DNA from: Muribaculaceae bacterium
GTDB taxonomy: Bacteria; Bacteroidota; Bacteroidia; Bacteroidales; Muribaculaceae
Direction: 5' to 3'
DNA length: 64,000 nt
Assembly: GCA_017557625.1 (NCBI GenBank)
Contig: JAFYYG010000046.1
Span: 1-64,000, forward strand
The notes below the pieces were generated by a model that was given only the letters and a program-made list of their open reading frames with translations, was not told where the DNA came from and did not search any database. Both the position numbers and the translations under genes were made by a program. Below are positions 36,031 through 45,400 of the stretch, one piece after another. Position 1 is the first letter of the stretch; each line of letters opens with the position of its first letter.

Positions 36031-36477
36031 ATGAAAACTACAAGAATATCTTTGTCAATAGTTTTGTTTCTCTCATGTTTTTCTTTTCTAGTCGGTTGTG
36101 ATAAAGATGACAATAATGAGCAGAAAGATGGCATAATGTATCCAGGTATATGGATAATTAAAAAGGGTGGAATTGCAATATCCGACACATTGCATGCCTT
36201 TTATAAAGAATATGATTTGGAGATTCCATCTGAAGGTGGAGATTATAGATTGGAATCTTTAGCCGATCCATTCGAAGGTTATCATATAGAACATCCTTTG
36301 GATGATAATAATAAAAGCATTATCATTAAAGCTGACAATAGATTCAATAAGCCATTGTATTATGAGATGACTTTCCGCCCGAATCTTGATGATAAAGGTC
36401 GAATGTTTGAAGTGAATTTCTTTTCATCAGGAAAAAGAAGGCAAATTACAATATATGCATACCAACCACCCATTTGA
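36031..36477 (+). CDS. Small lipoprotein, candidate C10 inhibitor
   Basis: 148 aa. Lipobox in FLVGCDKDD. The mature part is beta-rich: YDLEIPSEGGDYRLES and RQITIYAYQPP look like BACON/Ig-type strands. It starts six bases after the C10 peptidase gene. In B. fragilis, C10 peptidases are paired with staphostatin-like inhibitors (Bfi), so the same role is proposed here from context. Confidence 0.6.
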   Translation: MKTTRISLSIVLFLSCFSFLVGCDKDDNNEQKDGIMYPGIWIIKKGGIAISDTLHAFYKEYDLEIPSEGGDYRLESLADPFEGYHIEHPLDDNNKSIIIKADNRFNKPLYYEMTFRPNLDDKGRMFEVNFFSSGKRRQITIYAYQPPI

Positions 36478-36677
36478 ATAATAGTATAATATATGAAGTA
36501 ATATTGTGGTAACATTGTCATTTTTTCTCATGTTTTAACATGTCAGAATGTGAGATTCGATTAATGCAAAGATCATACTCTCCCTTATTTTTGTAAATCG
36601 ACTCTAAATTGCTTGGGTAGATAGCTTACATCTATAGATGTAATCTGTCTTGCCAGACATTAATTCATCCTTTGGGT

Positions 36678-36767
36678 ATGGCTGCAGGTACTACTTATCT
36701 TGAATATCCATTTGAGAAAGAAGATAAAGGTATGGTTTGCAATGTTTATGCACTAACTTCAAGATAA
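36678..36767 (+). pseudogene. Remnant 3' end of a cassette gene
   Basis: A 29-codon frame (MAAGTTYLEYPFEKEDKGM then VCNVYALTSR) that ends exactly where the second 114-bp repeat begins, just as the lipoprotein gene ends at the first repeat. This suggests the tail of a lost gene. The rest of 36478-37059 is AT-rich without a gene apart from the repeat and the promoter at 36986. Confidence 0.4.
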
Positions 36768-36870
36768 TAGCAATGTTAATGGAGCATAATTAAAGCTATT
36801 CTCTTGCATAAGGATGTAGTTTAACTGGAGGTTGTTATTTCCTTTCTGTGGCCCAACAGCCTCCTGTTAA
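36755..36870 (+). repeat. 116-bp direct repeat, copy 2
   Basis: Diverged copy of 33294-33407. Stem TTAACTGGAGG (36821-36831) / CCTCCTGTTAA (36860-36870), one mismatch. Flanks shared: CTTCAA near the stop codon, AAAGCTAT, CTTGC, GTTGTTATTT, CTGTGGC. Confidence 0.65.
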
Positions 36871-36985
36871 TTATATTTTGAGAAAAAGTTAATTGATTTG
36901 GCCCATTTTGAGGAAAATATTATAAATTACTTATGGTATTCATGTTAATAAACTTTTTTAGAAGTTTTATAAACAAAATTATTTG

Positions 36986-36993
36986 TATATTTG
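36986..36993 (+). promoter_or_regulatory. Promoter -7 box of the NA37 operon
   Basis: TATATTTG followed by CAGAA, 66 bases before the ATG at 37060. The context TTGTATATTTGCA is identical to the promoter of the next operon at 40688. Confidence 0.65.
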
Positions 36994-37059
36994 CAGAATA
37001 GTATAATTGAAAAATAAAACTGTTTTTTATTATAAAAAAGTAACAAAATTGAACATAAT

Positions 37060-38103
37060 ATGACTATAGAATATTTAAAATTGATTAAAATTGATCACGA
37101 AAACAGCAACGTACAGGAAGAAGCTCTGAACGATGAAGGGAACGTGAAAGATTATATTATGGCCATCATTGATCAGATAACCGACAATGCTGGAGAAAGG
37201 CGATATGAATTTAAAAATGGTGAACTGACGATGAAGACATGTATTGACGATATTGTTAATAACAACAATCGCGATGCCCGCATAATGGATATTGCACGTA
37301 GATTGCTTCAAAAAGAGGAAGCTGCCCAGCAACGCTACCAAAACATCACAGACATACAAAAAGGTATTCTCTTAATAGCCTACTGCAAAATGACAGACAC
37401 AGAGTACAAGATGGTCATATGCAAGGCAGACTATTCAGAATTCATTGAAGAGATTACAGGAGAGATGAAGAATGGTTTACCAACTAAGAAAAAGATATTC
37501 AAATCCTTTGCAGCAAATATCACTATCAACGATGAAACTTTCAAGTTTGGTGATATGGTGACATTTGACGTAAACGCCAAGCAAAGTAAATATTGGTATG
37601 ATGAATTCTTAGACTTAAAGGTCTTGCATGATGACGGTGAAAACACGGAAAAAGCTTTAAAATTTCTGAAATCAAAGATTCTTGCTCAAGTCTGGAAAAA
37701 GAGCAAAAGTGATTATCTTGTTTTGTGGAACTCAACAATGGCATATATGCGTAGTGAAGGTGAATTCTCTATGGACCATTATGCTGACAACATCTTAGCT
37801 GTATATCAGCCAGTTGTAACTAGCTTGAATATGGAAGAACTAGCACGTAAAGCGAAGGCTCTGCCCAGACAATTTGATTTTGACGGTCGTTTTCAGAAAG
37901 TGCCGTCAAAGATAAAGGACAAAATGAAGAATGAAATCAAACTTACGGATGATATCAATCTGGTCTTGAAGAATGACGTTCCAAATTTATCGCGTACTAT
38001 CAAACCACATAATGAGAACGGTGAAAAATACATTATGGTGCGTAGCGAGGAGGGATACAAATATGCTGAGTCATTAGTGACTATTGTAGAACAGCAAGTG
38101 TAA
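37060..38103 (+). CDS. NA37/YejK-like protein, divergent
   Basis: 347 aa, no signal peptide. The order of segments follows the 37-kDa nucleoid-associated family: MDIARRLLQKEEAAQQRY, then KGILLIAYCKMTDTEYKMVI, then SKYWYDEFLDLKVL, which lines up with KYWVNDFLQLKRCE of the protein at 39623. It would be a DNA-binding or DNA-associated protein. The stop and the next start share one base (TAATG), so it is translationally coupled. Two NA37-like proteins in one operon with a membrane protein between them is unusual. The family call is moderate. Confidence 0.55.
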   Translation: MTIEYLKLIKIDHENSNVQEEALNDEGNVKDYIMAIIDQITDNAGERRYEFKNGELTMKTCIDDIVNNNNRDARIMDIARRLLQKEEAAQQRYQNITDIQKGILLIAYCKMTDTEYKMVICKADYSEFIEEITGEMKNGLPTKKKIFKSFAANITINDETFKFGDMVTFDVNAKQSKYWYDEFLDLKVLHDDGENTEKALKFLKSKILAQVWKKSKSDYLVLWNSTMAYMRSEGEFSMDHYADNILAVYQPVVTSLNMEELARKAKALPRQFDFDGRFQKVPSKIKDKMKNEIKLTDDINLVLKNDVPNLSRTIKPHNENGEKYIMVRSEEGYKYAESLVTIVEQQV

Positions 38104-39602
38104 TGAAAGAGATTATCATTTCCATATCACAAATATTGGGGGACGTCTTAAGAGTAGAATGCCAGGAAGACCTTCAAAGTTTTAAGTGTGAGTTAAACCT
38201 CATGCTCACGAATGTGCCTTCGGCTGAAGAACTTCAGGCACTCTTGCCGAATATTGCAGACAGAGACTCATGGCGGTTAAGGCTTCTGACAGAGACTGGC
38301 GATGACCTTTTTGATATAAGACCAAAGTCAGATATTAGTGTAGATTATGACTCAAACAATCTAGAGCCCTACAAGAATGATGAGGTTCGTATGGTATATA
38401 CCATTGATAAGAATAAGAAAAATGGTATACTCTCCATCTATGAATACGAGGTGTTCCTTGAGAATCTGCAAAATCTGTATGCTCCAGAGTTTATAAGTGT
38501 TTTTAGTAACAAGTTGGATGACAGGCTGGTTCTGGAGGTGTGGAGCAACGATGTGAAATGTTTTTCTACTACAAGCATGGCCGTCGTAAAGCGAGGCGAA
38601 CCGGTACCGTCATTATCAAGGGGTGAAATGATTACCAAAAGAATAAATGATTGCAGGGAGCATTGCCAATGGAACAACAAACTTTCAGATTTGTTGCCAG
38701 AAGATGTGCGAATAATCAAGAGAAACAAGGCGGGAGGACAGTTAATTCAAATATTTGACCAAATGTGCTTACTTCTCTCTGCATTATACGTGGCTGATTT
38801 CTCTTCTGTCGACAATAACGGAATAAAACTTAGAATGTCAGGTTTTAAAATGATGAAAGCAGAAATACCATCTTCAAAAATGTGCTCTCTAGCATTCGAT
38901 ACGGGTTCAGTTGAACAATGGTATAAGATTTATGAGTGGTGCTATACTGGTGGATATACTTCAGATCGTTTGACAATTGCAAGAAATATAATCTCGCTAA
39001 ACAGCCCTTGCTATGAAGCTTTGGAGCTAAACGCATCAACGTTTGATACCATTAAATCGAATTTCAAAATATTCGAGAAGGACAACGTACGACAATATAT
39101 TAAGGTGAGAAATGACGTGTCTAAGAATCTGCTGGAACTACAGGAAAAAGTCAATTCAATAGTTGAGGGATTTACAAGTGATTTTCAAAAGAGTGTAATT
39201 ACACTGGGCACATTCTTTTTAACCGTTGTCGTGGTCCGTGTTATTGCTAAAGGTGATATTTATGGAGCTTTTACTGGAAGTATCACGTTGATATCATTTG
39301 CGTTCATTGTTTTGTCAGCGGTAAATCTTATATATTCGCGTAAGTCTCTTGATCGTAAAGAGCAACTGTTTATAAAGCACTATGGGCAAATGAAGAAGCG
39401 GTATGAGCCTTTACTGAGTAGTGAAGAAATGAATGAGCTTTTTGAAGATTGCGACCCCAATAAGATAGGTTCTCATTCGAATTATATAAAGTGGATAAAG
39501 AATCGATATACATGTATTTGGGTTATAGCATTGGTGGTGTTTTCTGTTGTTATCGCTCTATTGTGGATATTCAACCTAGTTGAATCGACTAGAATATTAT
39601 AG
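38103..39602 (+). CDS. Membrane protein with large cytoplasmic N-terminus
   Basis: 499 aa. About 360 soluble N-terminal residues of unknown family are followed by a helical stretch (KNLLELQEKVNSIVEGFTSD) and membrane segments at about 366-382 (LGTFFLTVVVVRVIA), 391-410 (FTGSITLISFAFIVLSAV) and 468-490 (WVIALVVFSVVIALLWIF). This layout, sensor plus C-terminal pore-like helices, is common in abortive-infection effectors. It lies between two NA37-like genes in one operon. No family recognised; the effector role is inference. Confidence 0.55.
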   Translation: MKEIIISISQILGDVLRVECQEDLQSFKCELNLMLTNVPSAEELQALLPNIADRDSWRLRLLTETGDDLFDIRPKSDISVDYDSNNLEPYKNDEVRMVYTIDKNKKNGILSIYEYEVFLENLQNLYAPEFISVFSNKLDDRLVLEVWSNDVKCFSTTSMAVVKRGEPVPSLSRGEMITKRINDCREHCQWNNKLSDLLPEDVRIIKRNKAGGQLIQIFDQMCLLLSALYVADFSSVDNNGIKLRMSGFKMMKAEIPSSKMCSLAFDTGSVEQWYKIYEWCYTGGYTSDRLTIARNIISLNSPCYEALELNASTFDTIKSNFKIFEKDNVRQYIKVRNDVSKNLLELQEKVNSIVEGFTSDFQKSVITLGTFFLTVVVVRVIAKGDIYGAFTGSITLISFAFIVLSAVNLIYSRKSLDRKEQLFIKHYGQMKKRYEPLLSSEEMNELFEDCDPNKIGSHSNYIKWIKNRYTCIWVIALVVFSVVIALLWIFNLVESTRIL

Positions 39603-39622
39603 ATTTTCAAAACATTTCAGTC

Positions 39623-40651
39623 ATGTTGTACAAAGAATATATAAAAATCAATGCACTTTCAGTGCATAGAATAGGTAAAAAATCTGCTGTAGAGGGGGTT
39701 GAGTTGTCTAAAACGACTGTTGTTTTAAATGAAAAACTGCGTGATATACTTAAAACTTATTTTTTGATGGCTTTCAAGGATGAAGAACGATATGTCTTTA
39801 CTCATCCGACTAGATTAGACTTAAATTCAGTCTATACTTATGTTTCAGCCATATTTGATAATGTAGACTCATTTCACGAAGAGAGTATAAATATCGCTAA
39901 TTTCTTATATGAACAAAGTGAGCACCCGAATATTAAACGGGGTGACTTCTATGTTATTCATTTCAAGGATTGCATTTTAGATGGTGAAACTATAGATGCT
40001 ATTGGATTATTTAAATCCGAGAATAAAGACACTTTCATTCAAATAAACCCTGTAGCTGGTGGTTTTAGGGTGGAAAGTCTAACAGGTATGAACATTAATA
40101 GATTGGATAAGGGATGCCTAATTTTCAATACGAATCGTGATAATGGTTATGTTGTTTGCGTTGTTGATAATGCTAATCGCAACGATGCAAAGTATTGGGT
40201 TAATGATTTTCTACAACTTAAACGTTGCGAAGATGATTATAGAAAGACAGAACAGATCGTAGCAATGTGTAAAGGCTTTATTTCACATTTGTCGAATGAA
40301 TATGATAAAGCAACGAAGGCTATAATGATAAATAAGGTGCTTGAAACTTTGGAAGAAGAAAGAGTGTCAATTAATAGCTTTGCAGTAAAAGCCTTTAATC
40401 CAATAGGAGTTGGTGATGCCTTTAAGAACTATGCCAATGATTTCCAGACCAAACAAGAGATAAGTTTAAATGATTCGTTTCAAGTGAAAGCAGAATCAAT
40501 CAACAGGCGTGGAATAAAAGCAGTCACAAAAGTACATCTTGACAAGAACTTTGAAATTAGCATTCTTGGAGGTGAGGAAAATATCGAAAAGGGTTATAAC
40601 CAAGAGAGGGGACAAAAGTATTATACGTTTTTTTTTGATAGAGAGAAATAG
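39623..40651 (+). CDS. NA37/YejK (NdpA) family nucleoid-associated protein
   Basis: 342 aa. Matches the bacterial 37-kDa nucleoid-associated family in order: N-terminal IKINALSVHRIGKKSAVEGV, ESINIANFLYEQSEHPNIKRGD, KYWVNDFLQLKRCEDDY, and a C-terminal domain with ISLNDSFQVKAESI. YejK/NdpA proteins associate with DNA; variants occur beside defence genes. It closes the three-gene operon, 20 bases after the membrane protein gene. Confidence 0.75.
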   Translation: MLYKEYIKINALSVHRIGKKSAVEGVELSKTTVVLNEKLRDILKTYFLMAFKDEERYVFTHPTRLDLNSVYTYVSAIFDNVDSFHEESINIANFLYEQSEHPNIKRGDFYVIHFKDCILDGETIDAIGLFKSENKDTFIQINPVAGGFRVESLTGMNINRLDKGCLIFNTNRDNGYVVCVVDNANRNDAKYWVNDFLQLKRCEDDYRKTEQIVAMCKGFISHLSNEYDKATKAIMINKVLETLEEERVSINSFAVKAFNPIGVGDAFKNYANDFQTKQEISLNDSFQVKAESINRRGIKAVTKVHLDKNFEISILGGEENIEKGYNQERGQKYYTFFFDREK

Positions 40652-40687
40652 AAATGATTATATTACAACTTGTTCAAAAATATATTG

Positions 40688-40695
40688 TATATTTG
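40688..40695 (+). promoter_or_regulatory. Promoter -7 box of the primase/RT operon
   Basis: TATATTTG followed by CAACA, 48 bases before the ATG at 40744. It gives the primase, unknown and RT-HD genes their own transcript, separate from the NA37 operon. Confidence 0.65.
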
Positions 40696-40743
40696 CAACA
40701 AACAAAATTATCTGAGAATTTCTTTCAAGACAATTAGGGGAAA

Positions 40744-41778
40744 ATGGCATCTATATCAAAAGAAACCATAGACAGATTATGCAATATATCATGCGAGTAT
40801 GTAGCGGAGAGGCTCGGGATGGTTGTGCAAAAACATAGAACAATATGCTTTATGCATGATGACCATCATCCAAGTCTGTCATTTTTTGGTAAGAATCGTA
40901 ATTTCTGGCATTGTTTCGTTTGCAACAAAGGTGGCAGTTCAATTGATCTAGTTAGAGAGTATTCTGGCTTAGATTTTGTCTCAGCATGTATTTGGTTGGG
41001 ACAATTGTCGGGAATATCGATTAAGAATACAAAGCCAAAACACCAAATCGTCTTGCGTCCTCGTATAATTAAGCAGTCGGAAGATAATATAAGACCTTTT
41101 TCAATTAAGGTCGCCAACTGGATTTTAGAAAACAGCTGTTTGACGGAGAGAGGAAAAGAGTTTTTGTTTCATCAGCGAAAGCTAAGTCCAGATGTGATTA
41201 ATCAACTTAAAATTGTTTCAATTGATGACCCTCAAAATATAGTTAGTAATATAAGCAAAACATTTGACCCTGAAATAGTTGTTAATAGCAGTTTTTTTAC
41301 TTTCACAAAAAATAAAATTTATTTCCGAATGTTTACACCATGCCTTATCTTACCTTATTACGATCAAGAATGGAACTTAATCGGAATGCAATCAAGGTAT
41401 CTTGGCACAAATGCTGAAGCACCGCGCTTTCAATTCATTTCTGCCCAGAAAGCTAGATTATTTAATTTACCTATTTTAAACACGATGAAATATGGTGATC
41501 ATCTTTTTATCAGTGAAGGTATTACAGATTGTTTGGCATTATTGTCTTCTGGGAAAAAAGCAGTTGCATTACCAAGTTCTACAATTTTACCAAAGAACGA
41601 TTTGTCAAGATTGGTAAAATTTAGTCTTCATATGTATCCAGATCAAGATAATGCTGGAAAGTTTTGTTTTAACAACTTAAAAAGATTTTTTATTAATCAT
41701 TTTGTATATCTTAGAGATGAGAATCTCCCGAAAGGTTTTAAAGATTTTAGTGAATACTATTTGTCAATAAAAAAATGA
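40744..41778 (+). CDS. DnaG-like primase: CHC2 zinc finger plus TOPRIM
   Basis: 344 aa. Zinc-binding residues C35, H38, C57 and C60 (TICFMH...FWHCFVCNKGG) form a DnaG-type CHC2 finger. The RNA polymerase core follows with RYLGTNAEAPRFQ, then a TOPRIM domain with its glutamate in FISEGITDCLALL and the DxD pair in YPDQDNAG. It lacks the C-terminal helicase-interaction domain of cellular DnaG (about 600 aa). It should make short RNA primers or bind nucleic acid. It is the first gene of a three-gene operon ending in a reverse transcriptase, which suggests it supplies or processes primers for that enzyme; that link is inference. Confidence 0.8.
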   Translation: MASISKETIDRLCNISCEYVAERLGMVVQKHRTICFMHDDHHPSLSFFGKNRNFWHCFVCNKGGSSIDLVREYSGLDFVSACIWLGQLSGISIKNTKPKHQIVLRPRIIKQSEDNIRPFSIKVANWILENSCLTERGKEFLFHQRKLSPDVINQLKIVSIDDPQNIVSNISKTFDPEIVVNSSFFTFTKNKIYFRMFTPCLILPYYDQEWNLIGMQSRYLGTNAEAPRFQFISAQKARLFNLPILNTMKYGDHLFISEGITDCLALLSSGKKAVALPSSTILPKNDLSRLVKFSLHMYPDQDNAGKFCFNNLKRFFINHFVYLRDENLPKGFKDFSEYYLSIKK

Positions 41779-42449
41779 TAATTATGGCAAAAGCAGATAA
41801 TAAAAATGGCTTTTCTTACACGATGTTAATGTTGCTTACTGATGTACAGAAGCTACCTGACATCAGAGAAGATGATTGTAATAATGAGAAATATCGAGAT
41901 TTACAATATTATTTTAAAACGATTCAATGTATAATCGATTTAAACGCACCTGTAATTGACTTTGAAAATGACAATACTGAATTAATCCGTGAATCTATAA
42001 ACAATAAAATAATATGTAATGAGGAGCTATTTGGTTTCACTTATTTTATATCATCAAATCCTAATTTTGATTATTCATGGTATTATTTGCGCAGGAAGAT
42101 AAATGATTTTCAAATATTCTTGTTTGATGTTCACACATTCTTTTGCATGGTACTTAAAGATATTAACAAGATTATTTTAAGACAGAGTGAATTTAAAGAT
42201 GTTCATTTTATTTTTCATGATTTATTAGATGTGAAGATAATTGATTCTCCTCCTTTCGTTCATTCTACAATTAATTGGGAAAAATTTAACCAAATCACAA
42301 AAGTGAAAAAGGGTTATTTTATAACTGCAAAATATGACGAAGATACTTTATTATCCTTTTCTAGAAACAAGAATGCTCAAATAGATTTGTTTTTAGATAA
42401 TTTGTTCAAAATTCGACAACTAAATAACAAATCATCTACTTTTAATTGA
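41775..42449 (+). CDS. Unknown protein between primase and RT-HD genes
   Basis: 224 aa. Start overlaps the primase stop by four bases (ATGA); a second ATG three codons on is possible. No signal peptide, no membrane segment. The central part is aromatic-rich (NFDYSWYYLRRKINDFQIFL). No family recognised. Its place between a primase and a reverse transcriptase, with coupled translation, suggests a dedicated partner of one of them. Confidence 0.6.
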   Translation: MIIMAKADNKNGFSYTMLMLLTDVQKLPDIREDDCNNEKYRDLQYYFKTIQCIIDLNAPVIDFENDNTELIRESINNKIICNEELFGFTYFISSNPNFDYSWYYLRRKINDFQIFLFDVHTFFCMVLKDINKIILRQSEFKDVHFIFHDLLDVKIIDSPPFVHSTINWEKFNQITKVKKGYFITAKYDEDTLLSFSRNKNAQIDLFLDNLFKIRQLNNKSSTFN

Positions 42450-42489
42450 GTATGTCATATTGTTCACTACTTAAAATCCAATATTAGTT

Positions 42490-45400
42490 ATGAATACAAT
42501 ATTAACTGGTTCAAAATTATATAATAAGATTATTGATGACCAAAATATTTTTAATGCAATTTTTAGTATGGAGTCTTATGTCTTTGACAAAGGCTTACTA
42601 AATGTAGATGATCCTGTATGCTTTTCAAACGAAGATGGTGTGGTTGATATAATAGCCAAAAATGATTTGGAATTGTACTACATGCTTGCAGATAAACATA
42701 ATAATGAATTGATTAAAAAAGTGATAAGTATCTGCAAGCAAAAGCTCGTATGGATTTTTTCTGAGAGAAAAAATATTTTTAAGATACAAATATTTTTTAA
42801 ATTAAAGAGTTTTGATGAAGAGAAATTAAAATTCCGCCCATTGCATACAGCTAGGCTGACTGACCTTATCTGTATGGTAAGCATTCTTAATTGTATAATG
42901 TTCGAGGATAACTATGACAATGGAGAAAGAAAATTATCAGACTTGTCAAAATTAATACCTCACAATTTTTATGGAAATATACCTAGTACAGATGTCCAAT
43001 TCCTTTTCCACAAATGGCAGACGAAATACAAAGAGTATACTAAAAGTGTAGTTGAACATTGTCGAGCTTATCAGAAGAATCATAGTTTCCTAACAGAAAT
43101 CTGCCTTGATATAAAAAATTTTTTTCCATCAATTTCTCCGATATTATTATACAATTACATAGTTGAAAAACTTTCATCCATTGCTATTGAAGACATACCT
43201 GTTTTAAAAACAGCTGTGACTAAGTTGTTGTTTTTTGAGGTAGACAAAGACAATGTTTTGCCTTGGAAAAATAGTTATTATATCGATTCTTTTGTCATTC
43301 CTACAGATGACTTCTATATGGCTTGTGGTATTCCTCAAGGTTTACCTCAGTCATACTTCTTTGGAAATCTCTGTATGATAGAGATTAAAAAAAGACTAAT
43401 GAAAAAAGATTTTTTCAACGGAGATGCATATTTCTATGTTGATGACTCTGTTATTTATATCCAAGCAGCATTGAATGAAACTACATTTAATCAAAAAATT
43501 AAGAAGCTTAATAACGAAATGAAAGAATGGTGCGATCAATCACATAAAGATAAAAGAGATATAGAGAATCATGTGCTTGAGCATTATTTAAAATTTCATG
43601 ATAATATAAAGTATGTAATTGCATTTCATGAGGAGGGCAAGAGCATATTCTCTCAAATTGATTTTGCGGATAATCAATTTGGTAATATTTCATTATTATC
43701 TAGAGAAACATCAATGGCATCTTTGTTATCATGGAATTTGGAAGACATAGATGACCATGTGACGTTGACTAAGTTGGAAGCTTTAAACACAATTATATCT
43801 CGAAAAATCACTGAGCTAAACGAAAGAATAAGTGATAGTTCAGGCCGAAATTCAATAAATAAAGACTCATCTCATTTGAAACTACTCAAACGATTCAAAA
43901 AATACTTCCTCTATCGCTATCGATTATTAAAAATAAGAGAGGATGGAGGTCCTAAAGAAGAGATGCTTAATGACTTCATAAATCGCTTTTTAAATACAAA
44001 CGATATTAAGCAATGGTTCAACCAAGATGATGAGGATATCTTTTTGGCAGAATATCGATTGCTCATGCAAAACTGGTCCATAGAAAAGGCTATTGAGCTT
44101 CGAGATAAAATAGTGGCATTTGAAAAAAGGATGCTTGGAAATTACGAAGAGAATAACGATAATTTTAAAACACGAGAAAAATATTTGTTCTACTCAAAAG
44201 ATGCTCATGCTGCTGTTAAGATTAAAGGTTTGTCTCGTGATATATACACATCATTGACACGTTGGTCTAAAGAGAATTATAAGGGGTTGACTTTTCTTGC
44301 ACAAGATGGGCAAATGAAAGAATTTCGAAAATTCTTAGAAAAATATGATCCAGAAAAAGAAGAAAGAACAGTCAGTTTTGGTAACATGATAAAAAATGGT
44401 TTTAAAGAAGAACGTTTCACGTTGTTTGTGTTAAAATCATCAGCGGAATATCAGCGTAGGATTCTTAATGTTTATTTCTCTGGAATCATGGGAATATTAC
44501 CATCTGATTCTATGAATTTCACAAAAACAAATTCAAGAAAAATCCATTATACAGAATTACGAATTTTAGCATTTCTCCGTAACAAAAATTTTGATTTGAA
44601 ACGATTTAAAAAGTTTATTGAAAATATAGATGAAAAGGACGTTTCAAATCGTATGCCAATTGATATGGCTTTGCTTGAGGTGTTAGAGAGATTCATGAGC
44701 CATGTTCGAAAACCTGATTGGATTGATTCTTTAATATTGACACACCGCGTTACGAAAGGGTTATGGTACAATGGTTCGAAATTCCTCAACTCATATACAC
44801 TTCATAATGAAGAGCATGCAGTGACCCTTATTAATAAGTCTCTTGAGATAACTAATAGGATTGATTTCTTCGAATTAAAGAATATTGATTATTATATTCT
44901 GTTCCTTGCATGTTACCTTCATGATATAAGTATGGTTATTCATCCAGACCTTGGTAAATTGAGTTCTGGACAGGGAAATAATAACGCTATTATTTCAAAT
45001 ATTATGATAGAAATGCAAAAAGAGGTAAAAAGTTTTTTTGATGGGACTTCTAGTGGAAAAAACAATGCTAGACTGAAAAATGCTGGAAAATTTCTGGTTG
45101 ATGTTTTTAGAGAAGTGTATGAATATTTTGAAAGAGAAGTCCGAGGCAATCATGCCAAAGATAGTGCAACATTTATCCGTGATAAGTCAAGTACTTTTCT
45201 TGGCTATTTGGAGCCTACATTATGTTCTTTTGTTGCTAAAGTTTCAGAAAGCCATGGTTATGATGTCTATGATGTATATGGGTTGAAATCTAGAGCTAAG
45301 GATGACACTATTAGTATAAAATATTTGATGATTCTACTTCGTTTGGCAGATCTGCTGGATGTAGCAAATGATAGGGTTAATTATCATCTTTTACGCCAAA

